Notes under the pieces: model-generated
What the model saw: the letters and a program-made list of their open reading frames with translations, nothing else
Told to the model about the DNA's origin: nothing
Databases searched by the model: none
Virus record (IMG/VR): IMGVR_UViG_3300043548_000322
Location: 1 to 23,691 of that record
Strand: one strand, 5' to 3'
DNA length: 23,691 nt
DNA from: a virus
Program-made: the position numbers and the translations under genes
In this document: positions 1-7,864 of the stretch, in pieces
Layout: every line of letters starts with the position of its first letter
How positions within the stretch are numbered: position 1 is the first letter of the stretch

Positions 1-360
1 CTGCCGGTAGGCAGCCCACGGCGTCGAAATGGCGTCGGGAATATCCTTGCCCTGCGTCCAGTCACAATCGGCCAGTCGCCTGTTACGGTCGGCACGCACT
101 CGGCTCGCCTCCGCATCACGGTCGGCGTCGATCTCCTCTTGTGTCTTTGGCTGGACCTCGACGGTATAGGCCCATCCGTCCTGCACATAGGGCGGGCAGG
201 AAACGAGCTTCTCCGTCATCTGGTCGTGAGGCAGGAAGACGCTCACCTTCACAGCGCCGTTCTCTGTCAGAAACTCATCCGAGGGGCCATTGGGCGGGAA
301 CGATGTGTTGCGGAACACATCCCGGTAGTCTGCCACAATCCCGTCCTTGTAGATCAGCAT
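1..360 (-). CDS. Phage tail fibre assembly/tail assembly chaperone-like protein (3' end off the window)
   Basis: Translating the minus strand from the ATG at 360 gives 120 residues that run off the left edge without a stop. The visible end reads DCDWTQGKDIPDA then WAAYRQ. This is the signature of phage tail assembly chaperones of the 'DWTQLPDAP...WAAYRQALRDIP' type, in which a variable N-terminus precedes this short conserved tail. Family members sit directly after tail fibre genes and are thought to help fibre folding or attachment. Here the gene begins 7 bp after the stop of the LamG adhesin, which fits that role. The N-terminal part (MLIYKDGIVADYRD) is not recognised. Only the last few residues should be missing, judging from the family. 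The family call rests on a short motif recalled from memory. Confidence 0.75.
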   Translation of the reverse strand, partial: MLIYKDGIVADYRDVFRNTSFPPNGPSDEFLTENGAVKVSVFLPHDQMTEKLVSCPPYVQDGWAYTVEVQPKTQEEIDADRDAEASRVRADRNRRLADCDWTQGKDIPDAISTPWAAYRQ

Positions 361-367
361 GGGTTCC

Positions 368-2431
368 TCACAGATCAGGGAATGCCGCAGTGGGCGGCGT
401 GAAGTTGGCTGTGTAGCGGGCTACGCCCTTGGTGATGCGGAGGTCGTCTATGTAGCCTTTAAACTGATTGGTATAACCAGATGTGTTTGCTGCACCGATC
501 TTGGGCGCTACAGAACCTGCAATGGCTGCTGATGTGGTTCCAAGTGTATATCTTGTACCATCAACAAACCCGTAGATTGTGGTGCCGCTTCTGACCCACG
601 CAACATGCACCCATGTATTTGTTGCGACTGTTGCCGCTACGCTAAGCGCAATAGATGGAGAGGCTTGATAAAGCTCAAGACCGACACCAGCGACTGACGT
701 GCTTCCGTATATTGCGAACGAGCAATCATTCGCATTTGCAGAACCTGTGCTAAATATTGTAACAGTTTTGCGGAAGTCTGGTCTATTGGGGCTTACAGTG
801 CTGTCGAGCCAAACCCATGCTTCTATTGTGAAATCCCCTGTGCCAAACGAAAACTCAACATTGTTTGGCGCTGCAATCCAATCACCCGTCCCATCAAACG
901 CCAGCGAACCCGTGCCGTATTTCTTCACGCTGGTGCTGATCTGCGCGTTGCCAACCGTCTCCAGAACATTGTCTGCGGCGTTGTCGATGATGCCGCCGTT
1001 GGTGAAGTTGAGAAGCAAGGCCACGTTAGTTGTAGCACTTGCCGGTGAGTTCGGGACGGCAGAGCTTTCAGCGGTACCATTGGTAAATTTCAAGCTGGAT
1101 ATATATCCATTCATAACATTTGTGGCGCTACGGTCAGCGCCAACATACAGAACTTCTGTCTGGTTAAAGTCGGTGGCTACTGTGCCAGTAGCGCGGGTGA
1201 CGCCATTGATATAGAGCTGAAATCCGTTGGAACCTGTGCCTGTTCTTATAGCGGCAACATGCGTCCAACATGACGCAGGGATTGTCTCTGTTGTATCAAT
1301 ACTTGTGGAGCCATGTGTAAAACGAAGCACATTTGTGCTTGTCACTTGGAACACAAAACCAGTACTCGCACCGCCCTTTGCAATAATGGAGTGCGTTGCT
1401 CCGGCAGCATTTCGGTATATCCAAGCCTGAATAGTAAATGCAGATGTCCCAAGCCTCAGATTGGCGTTGTCCGCTACTGAAAGATAATCGCCAGTCCCAT
1501 CAAAATACCCACTCCCCCCGTTCGTGCTGGTTGAAAACGCAGAAGATGGAGAGAACGGAACGAATGGGCGGACATACACATCACCGTTGCGATCTATCGT
1601 GCGGTTGCCGCTACTATTGTCTCTGAAACTGTTGCTCTGACAAGTTAGAAGTGACGTATTTGCTATCGCCGTAAGCGGGCCAGTGGGTGGAGTGAAGTTG
1701 GAAGTGTATACAGCGGTACCTTTTACCGCGCGAAAATTTGAAATGTACCCCTTGAAATGACCGTAGTACGTTGTCCCTCTTGCAGAGCCTATCTGCGTTG
1801 GTTCTACAGAGCTGATCAATGTGACAGTCGCAGAGCCATCTGATACACTTAAGGTGTACCTAGTACCATTTACAAAACCGTATAGATTTGAGCCTGATCT
1901 TACAAACGCTATATGTGCCCATTGATTTAACGGCACTGTTGCGGATACGCTTGCAGCCAAACGAGGAGCATCTTGATAGATTTCAAAACCTGTTCCAGCT
2001 ACCGAAGCAGACCCAGCAATACCAAAGATACACGTTCCGCTAAACCCGCCAACTTCAGTAATTCCGCTAAAAATTGTCTGGGCTTTTAGATTGTCCGGTC
2101 TTGATGGCGTTACTGTGCTATCTATCCAAATGAACGCTTCAATCGTAAAGTCGCCAGTAAACTGCAAAGCGGAGCTTGCGGGTATCACCAGAAAATCTGA
2201 ACTTCCATCAAACCAATTCGACCACCTGTCGCCAAACGGGTTCAGCGATCCCTGCGTGACATTGCCGTTGCGGGTCACAGTGAGGTTGTTTGTAGACCCG
2301 TCGATAAAAGTGTTGTTCTGCGCGCCGTTGGTGCCGTCACCGTGGAGCAGCATGGTGACGTTTTCAAAATCGGCATCCGTTGTGGTGCCGGATGCGATGC
2401 GGGCGGCGGCGAGAGCCTTCTTGTTAAGCAT
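368..2431 (-). CDS. Triple LamG/concanavalin A-like tail adhesin
   Basis: This 687-residue protein is built from three LamG-like (concanavalin A-like lectin/glucanase) beta-sandwich domains, at about residues 73-236, 308-450 and 511-667. Each shows the usual pattern: FDG(S/T)(S/G)D(F/Y/W), then FTI(E/Q)A(F/W)(I/V)(W/Y), W(A/T/V)HVA...R(S/T)G, an FVNG/FVDG or YING turn, and (K/N)GYI(S/D)(N/S/D)L/F. Domains 1 and 3 are closest: both carry RSG..(L/I)YGFV(N/D)GTRYTL and both end in YT(S/A)NFTPPT. LamG domains bind glycans or proteins, so this is probably a receptor-binding or decorating tail protein; no enzymatic residues are evident. No signal peptide is seen. It starts 8 bp inside the upstream gene's 3' end, with AAGGGTGGG before the ATG. 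Its base composition is more AT-rich than the replication genes, suggesting separate acquisition of tail modules. Confidence 0.85.
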   Translation of the reverse strand: MLNKKALAAARIASGTTTDADFENVTMLLHGDGTNGAQNNTFIDGSTNNLTVTRNGNVTQGSLNPFGDRWSNWFDGSSDFLVIPASSALQFTGDFTIEAFIWIDSTVTPSRPDNLKAQTIFSGITEVGGFSGTCIFGIAGSASVAGTGFEIYQDAPRLAASVSATVPLNQWAHIAFVRSGSNLYGFVNGTRYTLSVSDGSATVTLISSVEPTQIGSARGTTYYGHFKGYISNFRAVKGTAVYTSNFTPPTGPLTAIANTSLLTCQSNSFRDNSSGNRTIDRNGDVYVRPFVPFSPSSAFSTSTNGGSGYFDGTGDYLSVADNANLRLGTSAFTIQAWIYRNAAGATHSIIAKGGASTGFVFQVTSTNVLRFTHGSTSIDTTETIPASCWTHVAAIRTGTGSNGFQLYINGVTRATGTVATDFNQTEVLYVGADRSATNVMNGYISSLKFTNGTAESSAVPNSPASATTNVALLLNFTNGGIIDNAADNVLETVGNAQISTSVKKYGTGSLAFDGTGDWIAAPNNVEFSFGTGDFTIEAWVWLDSTVSPNRPDFRKTVTIFSTGSANANDCSFAIYGSTSVAGVGLELYQASPSIALSVAATVATNTWVHVAWVRSGTTIYGFVDGTRYTLGTTSAAIAGSVAPKIGAANTSGYTNQFKGYIDDLRITKGVARYTANFTPPTAAFPDL

Positions 2432-3086
2432 CGCCCACCCTTGCGCCGTACACCTGAGTGCCGACCTTCCAGAGCGTGATGACTGTAAAGCCAGTGGTGT
2501 TCAGCGTCGGCGCAGAACCCCCGTTCGTTTTCCAGTTCACGCCGCTCGTTCCGAAGGTGGTGTCGCTCCAGGTCAACGTGAACGCTGACCCGTCATCCAC
2601 CATCAGGATCACGCTCTCGCCCGCCGCAAAGTTCGTGGCCTTTGGTGTACGAGAGGCACCAAGTGTGATCAACTGGATCGACCCGTTTCCGGGGTCAATT
2701 TCAAAAGCCGCGCCGTCCGTGATCGTGAACACATCCTCCAAGATCGTCCCGACCATAACCGGGTCGGTCAGTGTCTTGTTCGTCAGCGTCTGAGTGTCCG
2801 ACGTTCCGACTATGGTGCCAGAGGGCAGCGTGGCATTCGATGTCGCCAGTGTGCCAAGCCCCAGAGTGGTGCGCTGCGCGGCGGCGTCCGCGTCATCAAG
2901 CAAGGCCCGCCCGGCGGCGGTGCAAGTGATTTCCTCAACAGCACCCGCACCCGCAGACGATCGGCCCAGAAGCGTGTTCGTGGCCGCCGTCAGCGTGTGT
3001 TCTTCATTCCACTGGGCTTTGCGGATTTCGCCGTTCCCGGCGTCCGTCCCAACGGCCTGAGTGGTGTGCTTGAGGGAGATCGCCAT
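2424..3086 (-). CDS. Tail-associated structural protein with TLTNKTLT motif
   Basis: A 220-residue protein. Residues 1-55 (MAISLKH, QWNEEHTLT, LGRSSAGAGAVEEIT) closely match the start of the tail spike at 3761-5839 (MAVSLKH, DWNAEHVLT, LGRVSSGTGAVEELT), so both probably share an N-terminal attachment module. The middle carries GTSDTQTLTNKTLTDP, a repeat motif common in phage tail fibre and appendage proteins. The C-terminal half (about 115-220) is Gly/Thr/Ser-rich with alternating hydrophobics, as in a beta-structured domain. The gene lies between a small tail protein and the LamG adhesin, overlapping the latter by 8 bp. A virion tail role is inferred from this context and the shared N-terminus. 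No enzyme motif was found. Confidence 0.7.
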   Translation of the reverse strand: MAISLKHTTQAVGTDAGNGEIRKAQWNEEHTLTAATNTLLGRSSAGAGAVEEITCTAAGRALLDDADAAAQRTTLGLGTLATSNATLPSGTIVGTSDTQTLTNKTLTDPVMVGTILEDVFTITDGAAFEIDPGNGSIQLITLGASRTPKATNFAAGESVILMVDDGSAFTLTWSDTTFGTSGVNWKTNGGSAPTLNTTGFTVITLWKVGTQVYGARVGDA

Positions 3087-3090
3087 CGGA

Positions 3091-3498
3091 TTATGCGTTG
3101 CCCGCAGAGATTGTAAACGACGTGACCGTCACGGTCTGGCCCGAGTTGATCGAGGTATTGTCGAGCGTCATGTCGCCGCCGCCTCCCGTCGCGGTGATCG
3201 TGCCCTGCGCGTGGCAGGTCGTGCCATCCGAGGCATAGAGCCGCCAATGGGCAGCAGTGCCGGTGGCGTCCGCGCTAGTGTCTTCCCAAGTGCCGCTCTT
3301 GGCTTTGGAGCCAGACGAGGCCGCCGCCATCCAGTCGGACGGAAGATTGATCGTCGCCAGCACCGTGCCGCTGTCGGCGGCGGCGCAGTTGGCGGGCGCG
3401 GAACCGGAGCGGATCTTGAGGATGGCGCTGGCGCCAACCGCTGTTTCCAGCGCGTCGAGCTGTGCATTCCGCACAGTTACAGAATACTGAAGAGCCAT
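3091..3498 (-). CDS. Small conserved prophage tail-region protein
   Basis: A 135-residue protein resembling a common prophage hypothetical found beside tail fibres: MALQYSVTVRNAQLDAL, then LKIRSGSAPANCAAA, then HWRLYASDGTTCHAQG, ending VTVTSFTISAGNA. The composition is rich in Ala, Thr, Ser and Gly with no charged clusters, which suits a beta-rich structural domain. There is no signal peptide, transmembrane segment or catalytic motif. GGAGAA lies about 8 nt upstream of the ATG. The stop is 4 bp before the next gene's start, so the two are probably co-translated. The family resemblance is from memory; a structural role as a tail or decoration protein is inferred from position only. Confidence 0.65.
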   Translation of the reverse strand: MALQYSVTVRNAQLDALETAVGASAILKIRSGSAPANCAAADSGTVLATINLPSDWMAAASSGSKAKSGTWEDTSADATGTAAHWRLYASDGTTCHAQGTITATGGGGDMTLDNTSINSGQTVTVTSFTISAGNA

Positions 3499-3510
3499 AG
3501 GGCTGTTCTC

Positions 3511-3750
3511 CTACTTGCGAAGAGCTTCTTCGATTGAGTTGAGTTTCTGGAAAATTCGCTCGGTCGTATCGCGGATCTCTTTCATCTCGCGATCATGGGC
3601 CTGCTTGTTGGTGGCCGTCTCAGCCTTCAGCACCGCAATATCGGTCTGCTGGGCCTGCATCTTATTGTACAAGAACCAAACGAATGCTCCCACTGGGGCC
3701 ACGACCCATTGTAGGATTGTGTGGAGTATGTCGAGCGCGCCAGCTTGCAT
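3511..3750 (-). CDS. Small membrane-anchored coiled-coil protein (holin/spanin-like candidate)
   Basis: 79 residues from the ATG at 3750. I prefer this start to the in-frame ATG at 3816 because AGGGAG lies just upstream, and because 3816 would put 56 bp inside the spike gene. Residues 8-28 (ILHTILQWVVAPVGAFVWFL) form one hydrophobic segment. Residues 30-78 are a charged heptad-like helix (Q, K, E, R with spaced L/I/M), as in a coiled coil. One membrane anchor plus a coiled coil occurs in phage lysis accessories (inner-membrane spanins, XhlA-like haemolysin proteins) and in some tail-associated proteins. No endolysin or outer spanin is next to it, so a lysis role is only a candidate. The membrane topology is the solid observation. 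Confidence 0.65.
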   Translation of the reverse strand: MQAGALDILHTILQWVVAPVGAFVWFLYNKMQAQQTDIAVLKAETATNKQAHDREMKEIRDTTERIFQKLNSIEEALRK

Positions 3751-3760
3751 TTTACGCTCC

Positions 3761-5839
3761 CTAAAGCGACCCAAATGCGGTGAGATACCAAGTCGAACCG
3801 TTATACTCGACATCACACCACTGCCCGGCTGAGAGTGACTTGAGGCCGCCCACGTCTATTGTAAACGCACCCGTTGCGGACGTAGAGCGCACAATGCGAA
3901 AGCGTTCACCATTGATGCCGCCTGAGGTCGGTAGCGTGTATGTAACGTTAGTCGTTAACGCTCCGGTAACGTTGATTGTCTTCGCACTTCCACCAATCGA
4001 CAGAGTTTGGTCCGTTGAGGCCACATTCGCCATACGGCCCGTCTGGATACGCTCAGTGGCGCTCGGAAGATAATAAGCGGCTAGCCGCCCGAGATAGATG
4101 TTGTTGCCCCCAGATCCGTCACGCGCCAGAACAGTGGACCCGGTTGCGTTGTTGGTGAAGCTCCCAGCCGTTTGCTGGTTTCCGATAAACACGCCATTGA
4201 AGGTGCTATCGAGCGTAACATCACCAGCAAAGGAGCAACCTACAACGAACGTATTTCCATAGATTGTCATGGGGCTGCTGCCATTCGCCCATCGGACAGA
4301 CTGTATCAACACCATCTGGCAGTCGGAGTTAGTTTCAATTCGTTTGAATACGCAGCCTGTAATTGACAGGTCATTAGCGCCATCGATGTCGATATAGCCA
4401 AGCTCGCAAGTGCAGTTTGAGATAACGCGGAACGTGGCACCAGTGTCGGGGCCGTTGAAATGAATGTATCTGGCATCTGTCTGCCCAGTGCCGAAAGAGA
4501 AACGGCAGTTGTCTACGATGGCGCTCTCGCCTGAGTTTGCAGTGTACTCAATGTGCGTATCGGTGAAGGCGTTAAACACCGTGTTGCTGATTACGGGACG
4601 CCAGCTAGAAGCCCCGCCAGAACATACAACACCCTTCCCAGTGTATGTTCCGTGGTTTCCGTCAAGGGTGATGTCGCGGATTTCCGCGCCAGAAACCGCA
4701 ATGCTCCATAGATTTCCGTTGAAGCCCTTCCTAATCGTTGCGCCATTGGACCCGGCAACCGTCACGTTTGCCTTGTGGACGATCTGCGAGCCGCACAGGT
4801 AGGTGCCGGGCGGAACGATAACAGTTCCGCCCCCTCCAGCGTTTGCCGCGTCTATTGCGGCTTGGAGGGCGGCAGCGTCATTGGTTGTTCCGTCACCCGT
4901 CGCGCCGAAATCTTTTACGCTGACGACATCGCGCAGCTTGGATTGTGTTGTTCTCGATACTGCGCCTGTGCCGCTGGGGCTAAATGTAACAAGGGATGCA
5001 TCGGTGCTCCCGCCGGCTCCAGTGTCATACCACGAACCACCCGCATAAGTCCGCATACGCGTGCTGGTGGTATTGAAGTAGAAGTCACCGGTTTGTAGAG
5101 CGGAACCATCAAGCCGCGTTGTTGGGTTTGAAGATGAAGCTCCAAGATAGAAATCCGTGATCAGATCGCCGTCATTGACGGCTTGCGCCACAGTATTGAT
5201 ACCAGAAATGTTGGCAGCTGTGGTGTTGACGCTGGCGATATTCGTTGCCACCGCTGCGACGTTTGAAAAGTCGCCTGCGACGGTTTCGAGGTTGTCAACG
5301 CGACCATCGAGGTGGGCTGTCGCCTGATCGATCACAACCCAGCTATTCGCAGCGCGCTTGTAGAGCAGAATGGCGGCATAGCGTGTAACTGTTGTCAGAC
5401 CGCCAGTCGTAGACTGAATGGTCACACCAGCCGCCGGGGTCACAGTCGTGGTACCGGTCCCTGTCTGAACCACGAGTACCTGGCTTCCAATGGGGAAGTT
5501 CACTCCGCCGACACCAGTTTCGTTCGGCACCGTCACTGTATTCGCACCCGAGACATTCATCTCGATGAGCTTGCCGCGATCGGATAAGGCCAGGGTATAG
5601 GATGCCGTCCTCGTATTTATGCCGCCAAGGACACCGAGCTGCGCGACGTCGGCGATGGATCTCACCTGAGCGCCCGTGAGCTCCTCTACGGCACCCGTGC
5701 CACTCGATACCCGCCCCAACACTCGATTGGTGCCAAGCGTCAAAACGTGCTCAGCGTTCCAGTCTGAGGGGCGCACGACTGTGCTGTCGGGCCCATCTGA
5801 CTTCGGATTGTTGAACGAGTGCTTGAGCGATACGGCCAT
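3761..5839 (-). CDS. Tail spike/fibre with pectate lyase-like beta-helix
   Basis: 692 residues in clear modules. Residues 1-55 are the N-terminal module shared with the protein at 2424-3086. Residues 60-175 are Thr/Val-rich beta sequence. Residues 176-275 carry a module common in phage fibres (LDGRVDNLETVAG, DFYLGASSSNPTTRLDG, GDFYFNTTSTRMRTYAGGSW). Residues 305-360 start a right-handed beta-helix with the Pectate_lyase_3 signature SVKDFGATGDGTTNDAAALQ then VPPGTY. Repeating N/G-rich coils run to about residue 600, and the end (about 610-692) resembles fibre tips with FRIVRS and WYLTAFGSL. Such spikes bind and often cleave surface polysaccharide. I cannot identify the active site or substrate. 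The gene starts 4 bp after the preceding stop. Confidence 0.85.
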   Translation of the reverse strand: MAVSLKHSFNNPKSDGPDSTVVRPSDWNAEHVLTLGTNRVLGRVSSGTGAVEELTGAQVRSIADVAQLGVLGGINTRTASYTLALSDRGKLIEMNVSGANTVTVPNETGVGGVNFPIGSQVLVVQTGTGTTTVTPAAGVTIQSTTGGLTTVTRYAAILLYKRAANSWVVIDQATAHLDGRVDNLETVAGDFSNVAAVATNIASVNTTAANISGINTVAQAVNDGDLITDFYLGASSSNPTTRLDGSALQTGDFYFNTTSTRMRTYAGGSWYDTGAGGSTDASLVTFSPSGTGAVSRTTQSKLRDVVSVKDFGATGDGTTNDAAALQAAIDAANAGGGGTVIVPPGTYLCGSQIVHKANVTVAGSNGATIRKGFNGNLWSIAVSGAEIRDITLDGNHGTYTGKGVVCSGGASSWRPVISNTVFNAFTDTHIEYTANSGESAIVDNCRFSFGTGQTDARYIHFNGPDTGATFRVISNCTCELGYIDIDGANDLSITGCVFKRIETNSDCQMVLIQSVRWANGSSPMTIYGNTFVVGCSFAGDVTLDSTFNGVFIGNQQTAGSFTNNATGSTVLARDGSGGNNIYLGRLAAYYLPSATERIQTGRMANVASTDQTLSIGGSAKTINVTGALTTNVTYTLPTSGGINGERFRIVRSTSATGAFTIDVGGLKSLSAGQWCDVEYNGSTWYLTAFGSL

Positions 5840-5843
5840 CTAA

Positions 5844-6077
5844 TTACCCCAGCAACGTGCGTGAGCCGACTTCGGAGCCGGCTGTGATGATGGTACTGTC
5901 ACGCCCCCGCGATCGCCGCATGCGCGTGCGATTGGCGGCCGAGGAACGCGCCCTGCTTCCGGTGTCACCAGCCGGCCCCATCGCCGCGTCGGGGCGCTGG
6001 GGCTTGTTGTTATTGTCGCCCGTCAGGTTCCTGACGGCTTTCTTGACGGTCTTCTTGAGTTTCTTGAACCAGCCCAT
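5844..6077 (-). CDS. Small basic phage protein with GR(D)STI motif
   Basis: 77 residues. The N-terminus is strongly basic (MGWFKKLKKTVKKAVRNLTG), the middle is low-complexity, and the C-terminus carries RGRDSTIITAG and ends SRTLLG. The same G-R-acid-S-T-I motif is in the neighbouring 73-aa protein, and I recall it (as GRASTIL) from small proteins near packaging and structural genes of other phages. Function is not known to me. The basic amphipathic N-terminus could bind nucleic acid or a membrane. It lies between the second motif protein (2 bp away) and the spike (4 bp away), in the same late transcript. Confidence 0.65.
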   Translation of the reverse strand: MGWFKKLKKTVKKAVRNLTGDNNNKPQRPDAAMGPAGDTGSRARSSAANRTRMRRSRGRDSTIITAGSEVGSRTLLG

Positions 6078-6079
6078 GA

Positions 6080-6301
6080 CTACATCGGGCTCCCACCAAG
6101 CGTGCCGCGTGAGTAGTCCGTACCGCCGCCTCCCTCGGCAGTCGTCGGCCCCAGGATCGTGCTCTCGCGGCCCTTGCGCTTCTTGGCGTCCATCATGGCG
6201 CCACGCTTGGCCATGCGAGCCTTCAGATCCTCCGGGTCTGGCATCGCCACTTCCGGCGGCGGATCCGGGATCTTCGGTGTCTTGAACAGTGAGCTCATCA
6301 T
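6080..6301 (-). CDS. Small phage protein with GR(E)STI motif, paralogue of its neighbour
   Basis: 73 residues: MMSSLFKTPKIPDPPPEVAMP, a charged helix (DPEDLKARMAKRGAMMDAKKRK), then GRESTILGP and a Gly-rich tail ending SRGTLGGSPM. Both the central GRESTI and the terminal SR.TLG pattern are shared with the 77-aa protein downstream, suggesting duplication. Small proline-rich N-terminus/STI proteins of this kind occur near terminase and portal genes in other phages, so a minor virion or assembly role is plausible but unproven. Two ATGs are possible: GGAG lies 4 nt before 6301 and 7 nt before 6298, and the second has the better spacing. The gene begins directly after the terminase stop. Confidence 0.65.
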   Translation of the reverse strand: MMSSLFKTPKIPDPPPEVAMPDPEDLKARMAKRGAMMDAKKRKGRESTILGPTTAEGGGGTDYSRGTLGGSPM

Positions 6302-7864
6302 CTATCTCCGAACGGCTCGTTTGATTTGCGAGTAGCCAAGCTTGGCCCTTGTCTGAAACTTCAGGCGCCCCGATGGGTGAGCAGACGAGCCCGTCTCGAG
6401 CGCCGTCACCCAGGCCAGCACCACCGCGTCACCGCGGTCAGGGCTCCTGCCCAATCTCTTCCTGATCTCGTCCTTGCTCTCGATCTGGATCCCGCGCGGC
6501 GTCAGTTTCCACGTCGGCGAGGTCAGATCGGCCCGCAGCTGCGGATCGGGCGGCAAGGCCAACCCACTCCCATACGCCGGGTCCAAGGCTTCGCGGAACT
6601 TCCACCAGGTCTCGGCGCGCTTGTTCACGAAGCCCAGCTGCCGGTCCCTTGTCTTCGACGTCGAGCCACTCGAGCCCGTGACACCCCTGATCTTCACCGA
6701 CTGGTGCTTCAGGTGGTCGAACGCTGAGTTCCCCCACCCGCCCCCGGTGTCGATCACGATCTCGCAGGCATCCCTCATGTGCTGAACGATCAGGCCTGCG
6801 GTCGCGGGACCGTCCTTTGTGTCTAAACCTTTTCGACAGATCAGATGATCGAACCAAGTCCCATACCTGCACGACAACACTGTCTCGTCGGCGCCGCCTC
6901 CTGCGACGTCCACACCGATTGATGTCATGACCGCGCCTTCCGGCCTCGAGGCCGTCCAGCGCTTCATCGCCTCGTCGATCCAGGCCGATGGCACCACCTG
7001 ATAGTCGGCATCCTGCTGGCCCAGGTCGAACCGGCCCTCGCGCATCATGGTCCGGAGCGGCTCCGGCATGCTCTCGAGCACCGCCGCGTATCCGCTCTCC
7101 ATGAGCGCAGGGTTGTCCTCGAGCTTCGCAGCGATGAACGTCCGCGACCGCGGCGTCACCACGCGGCCGTCGACCTCGATCGGGTCGGGCCCGGGCAGCT
7201 CGACGTCCTCGCCCTTGATCGTCGTGAACCACCGCAACTCCCCCGGCCGCGCCGGGTTCGGATGCTTCGGGTCGAGCCAGGGCGCCCAATAGTCGACAAC
7301 CCACCGGCCCTCGGCCGTCGTGGGCGGGTTGCCGGTCACCACAACCCTGCAGCGCTCGCCCTTCACGTCGCTTCTGTTCCAGCCGATCAGGTAGCGGTAG
7401 ATCGACGGCGTGAAGTGCGTGATCTCGTCGAAGCCGATAAAGCTATGCGCCCGGCCCTGGTACTTCTCGCGATCCCACTCGTGCGGAACGGACCCGAACT
7501 CGAGGATCCTGCTGCCACTGTGGCGCCAGACCTTCTCCGTCGCGTTGTAGCCGTCGCGTGTTCCGAGCAGCTTCGCAGCCTCGTCCTCGAGACCTCGGAT
7601 CTGCGAGTATTCCCGGCGGAAGATGATGCTCTTCGTGTGCGCCTGTACGGCGAGCCCGACGAGCATGGCCGTCTTTCCGCCGCCTGCCGCGCCGCCGTAG
7701 AACATCTCGTCGGCCTTGCTCAGATACGCATCCGTCTGAGGCCCCGGCCAAGGGATGAACTTGAACTGCTTCGTCGCTGCGGCGATTTCCTTCGCCAGCT
7801 TCTTCTTGTCTTTCGCAGCCTCGACTTTCCTCAGCGCCGGTGCGAGGCGATCAGCGGGTTTCAA
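6302..7864 (-). CDS. terL: Terminase large subunit (ATPase and nuclease of DNA packaging)
   Basis: TerL packages concatemeric DNA into proheads, pairing an ATPase motor with an RNase H-fold nuclease. I start it at TTG 7864, giving 520 residues. That codon overlaps the stop of the upstream gene (TTGA, with GAGGA just before), whereas the 591-residue extension to 8077 would only re-read that gene in another frame. Seen: Walker A GGAAGGGKT at residues 57-65, Walker B FIGFDEITH at 142-150, the coupling motif VVVTGNPPTT at 175-183, and nuclease acidic residues in SIGVDVAGGGADET (D319) and EIVIDTGGGWGN (D371). The length is usual for the family. It is separated from TerS by three small genes and a serine recombinase on the other strand. 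No portal gene follows, which is unusual. Confidence 0.93.
   Translation of the reverse strand: MKPADRLAPALRKVEAAKDKKKLAKEIAAATKQFKFIPWPGPQTDAYLSKADEMFYGGAAGGGKTAMLVGLAVQAHTKSIIFRREYSQIRGLEDEAAKLLGTRDGYNATEKVWRHSGSRILEFGSVPHEWDREKYQGRAHSFIGFDEITHFTPSIYRYLIGWNRSDVKGERCRVVVTGNPPTTAEGRWVVDYWAPWLDPKHPNPARPGELRWFTTIKGEDVELPGPDPIEVDGRVVTPRSRTFIAAKLEDNPALMESGYAAVLESMPEPLRTMMREGRFDLGQQDADYQVVPSAWIDEAMKRWTASRPEGAVMTSIGVDVAGGGADETVLSCRYGTWFDHLICRKGLDTKDGPATAGLIVQHMRDACEIVIDTGGGWGNSAFDHLKHQSVKIRGVTGSSGSTSKTRDRQLGFVNKRAETWWKFREALDPAYGSGLALPPDPQLRADLTSPTWKLTPRGIQIESKDEIRKRLGRSPDRGDAVVLAWVTALETGSSAHPSGRLKFQTRAKLGYSQIKRAVRR

Noticed and set aside
1-6300. Diversity-generating retroelement acting on the tail adhesins
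   Set aside because: No reverse transcriptase and no template/variable repeat pair seen in the window.
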